Shown piece by piece: positions 58,265 to 64,000 of a DNA stretch of 64,000 nt. The number at the start of each line of letters is the position of its first letter. The stretch's first letter is position 1. Where the stretch lies: the NCBI RefSeq assembly GCF_902686445.1, contig NC_062225.1, positions 89,764,581 to 89,828,580 of the forward strand, written 5' to 3'. This stretch comes from Sciurus carolinensis (taxonomy: Eukaryota > Chordata > Mammalia > Rodentia > Sciuridae). Below the pieces are notes generated by a model. It did no database searches and had not been told where the DNA came from. It was given only the letters and a program-made list of their open reading frames with translations. The position numbers and the translations under genes are program-made.

Positions 58265-58899
58265 TTACTTAAATTTTGATACTTTTCACTTTTCTTTTCA
58301 TATTCAAATGGCTAGGAGCTTCAGTACAATTCCTGAGAATTTTTTTCCATGAAAGAGTTTGAACTTGGATTAGTTTTCAACATCTGTGAAAATGGTTATG
58401 TGGTTTTCTCATAATTAATGCGACTTCTGATATCTAACCATCCTTAGTCTCTGTAAAACCTCAGTCTTTGAAACCTGTGTCAGAATATAGAACTCAGGTG
58501 ACATAGGACAGAAAGGAAGGCATGTGACAGCTGTTTTCCTATCAGGAAATGCTCCTCTAATTGGAGTGGAATTTCATGAAGTTTAACCATGCAAAATCAG
58601 TACCTGCAGGAGCCAGGTGTGTGAAGTGGTGACCAGGCCGGAGGGGAGGTGGACATGCCTCAGCACATAGAGGTCAGAGACTGAACTGGGTCAAGAGATT
58701 GTTAACGTGTGAAAATGAAGTCCCTTGTTGCTAGGTCATCTGATATTTGTCCAGAGATTGGAAGTCTGAATTTTTAAAAGGCAAAATATGCTGATTTTTA
58801 AGTTCTTTTGATGATTGACATTTATAAAAGAAAATATCATGTGGTCTAGACAAAACATATTTCCAGGCCAAGTGAGGACCATGAGTTGGAGACCACCAG
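58265..58899. other. Unassigned sequence
   Basis: No repeat or gene recognised. Confidence 0.5.
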
Positions 58900-59020
58900 G
58901 GCACCAGGGTGAGTGGGCCCTCTGCCTTCTGCAGGCATTTCAGCTCCTTTACTTGTGAACTGAGGATAATAATCATCTCTCTGAGTGGCGAGTAGTTATC
59001 ACAAGCACTAGAGCAGTGTG
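58900..59020 (+). mobile_element. MIR fragment
   Basis: TTTCAGCTCCTTTACTTGTGAACTGAGGATAATAATCATCTCTCTGAG (58937-58984) is the MIR core ('...tcatctgtaaaatgaggataataa...'). Confidence 0.65.
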
Positions 59021-60039
59021 GAAATGAAATTCACCACGACTCAGCCTGCAGCTGCCCCGCTTCAGACAGGAGAAGCCGGAACAGAGAGGGGCCACCCACA
59101 CTTCCATGGCCTTCCACCAGCTCACTTCAGAACAGTCATGAACTTCATCCTCGGGAGCAGCCTTCCTAAGTAACAGGAACTTGAATACATTTCTTCTCTC
59201 CAACTGCAACTAAAATTTATTATGTACTGTCAATTTCCTTACTTGTGAATTATGTCAAAAAGAAAAAAAAAAAATGGAGCATGCAAAGTTCTCCTTGGCA
59301 GGGTGAAGTCGGACATGTGACCAGGAAGACCCTACGGTAAGAATCAGCCCAGGTGAGGACACTTCTGGCTGCTCTCTTTCCAGCCTTTCTTAATCACTCA
59401 GATCTGCAAGAGTAGGCACTTTGTGATACCAGGGTCCAGTCCACACAGAGGGGATCAGGCATATTAAAGGATTGTTATATCAAATAGTGAGCTTGGTGGG
59501 GAGCCGAGTGGCTGCCGGGCACCTGTCATGCTCCCAGCCCCTCCTGTGGCCTGGCTAATTAGAGCAAGTCTCTGTTTCCTGGTTTCCTGAGGGTAAAACA
59601 AGAATGGAGAAGCAACATGCCTGGTACCTAGTGAACCCTCAAAATCAGTGCTGGTGGCTATTCTTATTAAAGGCATGCAAAATTCCAGGGCAAGATACCA
59701 CGGCAATCCACAGAGAAGGTCGCTGGGCTGCGGGTCTGACGCTGCACTGGGCATGCCAGAACTGGGAAGGTGGGTTGGATTTCAAAGGCAGTGACAGCCC
59801 AGTGTCCTGCAGCTTTCCAAAGAGAGGTGTGCGGGGAGCAGAAGCACTCCCTGGGGATGCACAGGGGCCTGTGTGCAGAAGCCAGTCTATCTCAAGAGTC
59901 AGCCCGCAGTGGGTGGGATGGGGACACCTGCCTGGTAGGTCCAGGTTCAGGGCAACCTCTTCCAGCCCGCTGCATTTGTGCAAGCCACAGCGTCTGTCCA
60001 GCACTAGGGTCCAGGACCCTGTTCCTTCCAGGGGGCTGT
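59021..60039. other. Unassigned sequence upstream of the CpG island
   Basis: A-run at 59261-59273. 59600-60039 rises in GC. Frames of 160 codons plus (59604-60086) and 186 codons minus (59645-60205) face each other, with no domain. A real first exon could start near 60 kb but cannot be demonstrated. Confidence 0.45.
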
Positions 60040-60600
60040 GGGCAGGGACACCGGGGGCACCACGAAGGGATGGGCCTCGTGTCTGAGGGACAGCGGGGAC
60101 GGCGGAGTCCACACCTGCGGTGACGTCACCCGGCCTCACCTGCCGGAGGGAGCGGAAGGCCGGGGGATCTGGGAGGCCGGGGGCGGCGCGCATCTGCGGC
60201 CCCACAAACGAGCCCTTCTCCCGCCGGAGCCAGGCCGCTGATTAACATGCAGGGCCTGCCCGAGGGCGAGGCGCGCAGCTGGACAGCAGCTTCTCCGGGG
60301 CGCTTGAAAAAGCCTCTCTCACAGCTGGAGAGAAAATCGCCCCTGCGCCACTGGCCGGCCATTGTGAACTGCAAAGGGTCCTTCTTTGGGCGGAAGCAGA
60401 AGTTCACCCAGCTGTCAAGTATTTGAAATGTAAAAAGCCCAGGGCTCTGGGGGAAGGGAGAAGACAGAGGCCACGTCAGAGGAAATGCAAGCTGCCCGGG
60501 CTTGAGGAAACCGTGGGCTGCGCAGTTCGCTCTCAGCTATCAATGAGGCCTTCAGACGCGGAGGAAGAGTTCCGGAGAGCGCCCCGGGCTGGCCTGCCAC
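60040..60600. promoter_or_regulatory. CpG-island-like segment, candidate promoter or enhancer
   Basis: I count about 29 CpG in 60061-60360 at GC well above 60%, roughly the number expected from base composition, so CpG depletion is absent there. A weaker shoulder continues to about 60600 (5 CpG in 60541-60600). It contains a perfect CRE palindrome, GC boxes (GGGGGCGGCGCGC at 60178) and no TATA box, the profile of a housekeeping-type or tissue-regulated CpG promoter. Transcript and direction are unknown. Frames of 93 codons (minus) and 192 codons (plus, 60423-61001) show no recognised domain. Confidence 0.6.
60121..60128. promoter_or_regulatory. Palindromic cAMP response element (CRE)
   Basis: TGACGTCA, the full 8-bp consensus site bound by CREB/ATF factors, inside the CpG island. 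Full CRE sites in CpG islands are usually near transcription starts. Occupancy is inferred. Confidence 0.6.
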
Positions 60601-63600
60601 CGCCTGGGAGGGCCCCCAGGAGTGGCCCCGTGCCCTGTCTTGGGGTGACAGGGGACAAACTGAAGGACAGAGTCCACTGGGCTGGCCCCGTAGGGGCATT
60701 TAACCCCTCCCACCGGCCTCCTGCCGCAGCCACTGCTCTGGGGCACCTGGCAACCACAGGCCTGCGCTCTCCTCAGTCCAATCCACCCCCAGCTCCAGCC
60801 ACCTGCACTGGGGCGTCCCTGCCGCAGGACAGTCTCCCACCTCCCTTCCTGTGTCTGGCCACGTGCCCCCTCTCCCCTCAAATTCCCCTTGTATCCCGGG
60901 CAGTTCTTAAAACAAGCCCGGGTCCCTGCCTGCCTCTCTTCCTGATTCCCAGCTGCAGGGCCCCCACAAGAAGTAAATGGCCCTGCTTCTCTGTTATGTG
61001 ACTTCTGAAAAACCTCCTGGACAGTTCTGAGCACTTAAAAACTCTGTGCTGACAGCATAGCTTTTGTCAGAGTTTGTGCCATCTGCTCAGAGGGAGCACA
61101 CAACTGAAAAGTTAGGGGGTTCCAGGTCCCCCACACAGACAGGGAGCTGGATGCCACAGGGACTCCTTGCAAATTTTCTAATCTAGGTTTGGGATCCAGG
61201 AAAGGAAATGACCCAAGTGCTGGCCAAACAAGACTATCTCCTTGGGCTGATGGGGAAACTCTGTGCATTTGCTGTCCCCAGGCCTCCCATCCCACACTGT
61301 TCGCCCTTAAGGCTGCAGTGAAACCAGAGGCTCGCCTGCAGTGGGCAGTGTCTCTCCACACTCTGCACCAGCCCTTGTTAAACTGTCCCTGTGCTCGTTC
61401 TCCCTTTTGTTTCTGAATGAGATTTAGGGCAGGCCTTATGTTGTTGGAAAAAGAGAGTCAGGGTACTCGATAGCACTGAAGCAACACAGCAGTTAAATAA
61501 AAGCTGTGTCGGTTCCATGGAGGAATCCAGCCTGACACCTTGACTGAAATTGAGGCTCTGCCCTTCCACGGGCAGACCCCAGCCTCGACTGGCATCTCCC
61601 ACCTTTCTCTACCTGTGGCTGCTCCCTGCCCTCTCCAGGCCGCTAACTGGCTCCACACTGCACAGCAGGTGTATGAAATGCACCCTCCCTTTGTCTCTTG
61701 AAATGGTCTTGGGGTCTTGGCAATGTCTCCTGTCCTAAGAGGATCCACACCTGTGTCGCTCTTGTGTGAGAACGTGGTTCACGCCTAACAATCAGGCTGG
61801 GCAGGAAAGCCAAAACGTCCCGGCTATTGTCACAGAGAGAATTTCATTTAGGGAATGGGTTGGACAGGGATCAGGTGACTTGCAGGCAGAAAGAGAGACT
61901 GGAGTCCCACAGGGAGTAGTCCCTGTAGGAGGAAGCGCCTGCCCCAGGTCCCGGAGGAGGGCATGAGGTGGGGAGAAGACACGTGCAAACGTGGAGGGTC
62001 CTCACAGGGAGGGCGCCAGCCCCATGGGAGCCTCTGCCTCCTGGTTCCCGCTGCTCAGCAGCCTGAAGGGAGGATCTCAGGGGGGCTGAGATCCAAGACT
62101 TCTGAAGAGGGAGCATCAGGTGTTGGGTTGTAGAAACAAGGGACAATAGAGGCTGAGTAGAGCTGCCCGGCAGGACTGCCTGCTCGGCTGCTGCAGACTG
62201 GGGCAGCATGCCCAGGACCAGGGAGCCCCCGCTCCTGCCAGCAGCACGGTAGCCTGGCAAGAGGATGGGGGCTGCTGTCCCCAGTCCTGCTCTGCGTCAC
62301 AGAGTCAGCATGGAAGGTGGGTTTGGAGCTCTTCTTACCTGGGCGGGGTGCTCCTCTGACACACTTTGCTCCCAGCTCCCAGCCCAGGCCTGCTCCACAG
62401 GCAGCAAACACTTCCGGGCCCAAAGGTCAGCCTCCTCCTCACTGGGCTCTCACACGGGCTGCCCACACTGCTTCCGGAGATCCGAGGTCTTTCAGGGGTA
62501 GCCAGGCTCGAGTTCCCTAAGCCCACCAAACACAGCCACAGTGTCCAGGCTTCCCAGAGATCTCCCCTCCTCTGACTTGAGGCACAACCAGGATGCCCTA
62601 GTCCCTGCTGCCCCTGCTGCCCCTGCTGTCCTGAAAGCTGACCCTGGAGAAGTCTGACTCCAGCCCTGGCCTCCTCCCGCCTCCCGTCATGGGGTGGAGT
62701 CCTGTGTTGGCCTTCTCTTCCTCCTTTTGAAACCCAGCCTCACAGTCTTGTACCTTGTTCTGGAATATGACATCTGTTCATGTGTTAGTGTCTCAACTGA
62801 AATTTCTATTTTTCCATTCTTTTAAATTTAAATGAGTCTGGTGACCATTAGAGGAAAGGAGGCTATGTCACAGGGAAGTGTTGTTTGTGCGTTCCCTGTG
62901 CTACCACCGATGGAGCAAAGAGGAAAAAACATCACTCTTCCCAGAACATATGAGCTCCCCAAGGAAAGGAAAGAAACACAGAGAAACAATTAAGATGGTG
63001 TAGCAGGATTTTGGGGTGCTGTGCAGAAGGACGAACATGCAGGGGCTTTGGAGCTCGTTTTCACAGCGAATTGGCAGCTGGAGAAGGAACCAAAGGCGCT
63101 CCAGGCAGGCACGTCAGCACCTACAGAGGCTTGGGGTTGTAAAATAGAAGGAAGTGTCAATGACATCCGGGAAATACAGCGTGGCTGCTGCAGCCACGGA
63201 CGTGGAGGAGCCCACCGTACAGAGACCTTCCTCGCCTCCTGGGATGCCATTCCTGTGCTGTTCTCTCTTTTAGCTTCTTTCTTTATGTGTAGCTAGGATG
63301 ACTTGAATTTGAGTCCCAGGTAGGACACCACTGTTGGACAATTACAAATTTTTAAAATTATGGATGTCTAAACTAAGGCAGCGAATTTATAAGGGTTTTT
63401 AAAGACAAAAATCAGGTCTCAGTAATCGATTGCATATGACAGCTGAGCGCAGGGAAAGTCAGAGAGAGCTTGTCTCAAAAATTAATTTGTGGCCCTCTGT
63501 GGATTAGGGATTGGGGAGTCAGGGAGACACGGTGAGAAGACACCAGGGATGACGGGCTGTAATGCTGGGGACTCTCAGGTAGAGGCAGCAGCGTCAGCCT

Positions 63601-64000
63601 ACGGGAGGTCCAGAAGCCAGGCGAGAGGCCAGGGAGGGGAGCCCTGCAGTGTTCAGTTTGAATTTCTCTCAAGTTCGTGGCACACAGCCATGAAAAGAAT
63701 GGGTATTCAAATATGACCACTGACAGAAAAAAATACACACTTATTATTTGAGTGAGTTTATTTGAGATAAAACTCCAAAGATGATAAATCGAACTTAGGT
63801 GACTTGGTCCAAATGAACATCGAGGAGGCCACTGCAAACACCTTTTGAAGCCATCTCACCTTCCCCCCAGGAACGTCTAATTTACAGCCACACAAAAATG
63901 CACCAAGTGTCAGAATTTAGTTGCAACACAGTGCCATCTAGTGTCCAACCTGACTAACGCCAGGAGACAATTCCCCTGGGAAGCTGGGACGCGCCCTTCC
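60601..64000. other. Unassigned sequence to window end
   Basis: GC-rich to 62.7 kb, then mixed. No repeat family recognised. Overlapping frames on both strands to 62.6 kb (for example 60552-61034 minus, 160 codons; 61871-62260 minus, 129 codons) have no domain. A short CTGCCCCTG repeat (three units) lies near 62607-62632. If 60.04-60.6 kb is a promoter, exons could lie here, but none can be supported. Confidence 0.45.

Noticed and set aside
59604..60205. Facing frames of 160 codons (plus) and 186 codons (minus) beside the CpG island
   Set aside because: High GC removes stop codons on both strands equally; neither shows a domain, so neither is called a gene despite the promoter-like neighbourhood.
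60423..61001. 192-codon plus frame just downstream of the CpG island
   Set aside because: Pro/Ala/Arg-rich throughout, with minus frames of 94 and 160 codons in the same DNA. Kept only as a possibility if transcript data appear.

Overview
The window reads as a gene-poor stretch of a rodent nuclear genome, most likely from the squirrel family (Sciuridae: squirrel, ground squirrel or marmot). The best taxonomic evidence is the SINE at 20858-21081. It has a 7SL-derived B1-like 5' half and a tRNA-derived ID-like 3' half, a fused structure (B1-dID type) characteristic of the squirrel-related rodent clade. Mammalian-wide old repeats (L2, MIR, MER5-like, MLT1-type LTR) and strong CpG depletion fit a placental mammal. 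I found no convincing protein-coding exon of a host gene, no tRNA or rRNA gene, no CRISPR array and nothing bacterial. Nearly all open reading frames outside the LINE-1 sequences are short, unrelated to any family I know, and overlapped by equally long frames on the other strand.

Layout. 1-8.6 kb: mostly single-copy sequence, with a (GT)n tract, a LINE-1 3' end, an ancient L1 ORF1-like piece and a diverged direct repeat flanking the L1 tail. 8.6-18.2 kb: a cluster of minus-strand insertions, namely two related MaLR-like LTRs (8.6 and 10.0 kb), several ancient antisense L1 ORF2 and 3'-end pieces, and an MLT1-type LTR. 20.9 kb: a B1-dID SINE. 21.98-28.52 kb: the dominant feature, a near full-length plus-strand LINE-1 with a perfect 14-bp target-site duplication, a 5' UTR holding a YY1-like site and a 35-bp imperfect tandem repeat, recognisable ORF1 and ORF2, a G-rich 3' UTR and a poly-A tail. 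Both ORFs are broken by stops and frameshifts.

31.7-32.3 kb: an antisense L1 3' end. 33.6-38.4 kb: an ancient plus-strand L1 broken up by at least four later insertions. 39-39.9 kb: two more old L1-like pieces. 40.7 kb: a CpG-dense segment. 47.2-47.6 kb: a CCAAT/TATA/AATAAA arrangement resembling a solo LTR promoter. 53.2-59.0 kb: a run of old mammalian repeats (MIR, two DNA-transposon fossils, L2) with one L1 tail and one antisense SINE. 60.04-60.6 kb: a CpG-island-like segment with a perfect palindromic CRE. This is the best candidate in the window for a host promoter or enhancer, but I cannot attach a gene to it.

No system of cooperating genes is visible. The functional units are those of LINE-1, all inactivated in this copy, and of the SINEs that depend on LINE-1 machinery. 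Repeat family names come from recognising remembered consensus features, not from a database search, and edges of old repeats are approximate.
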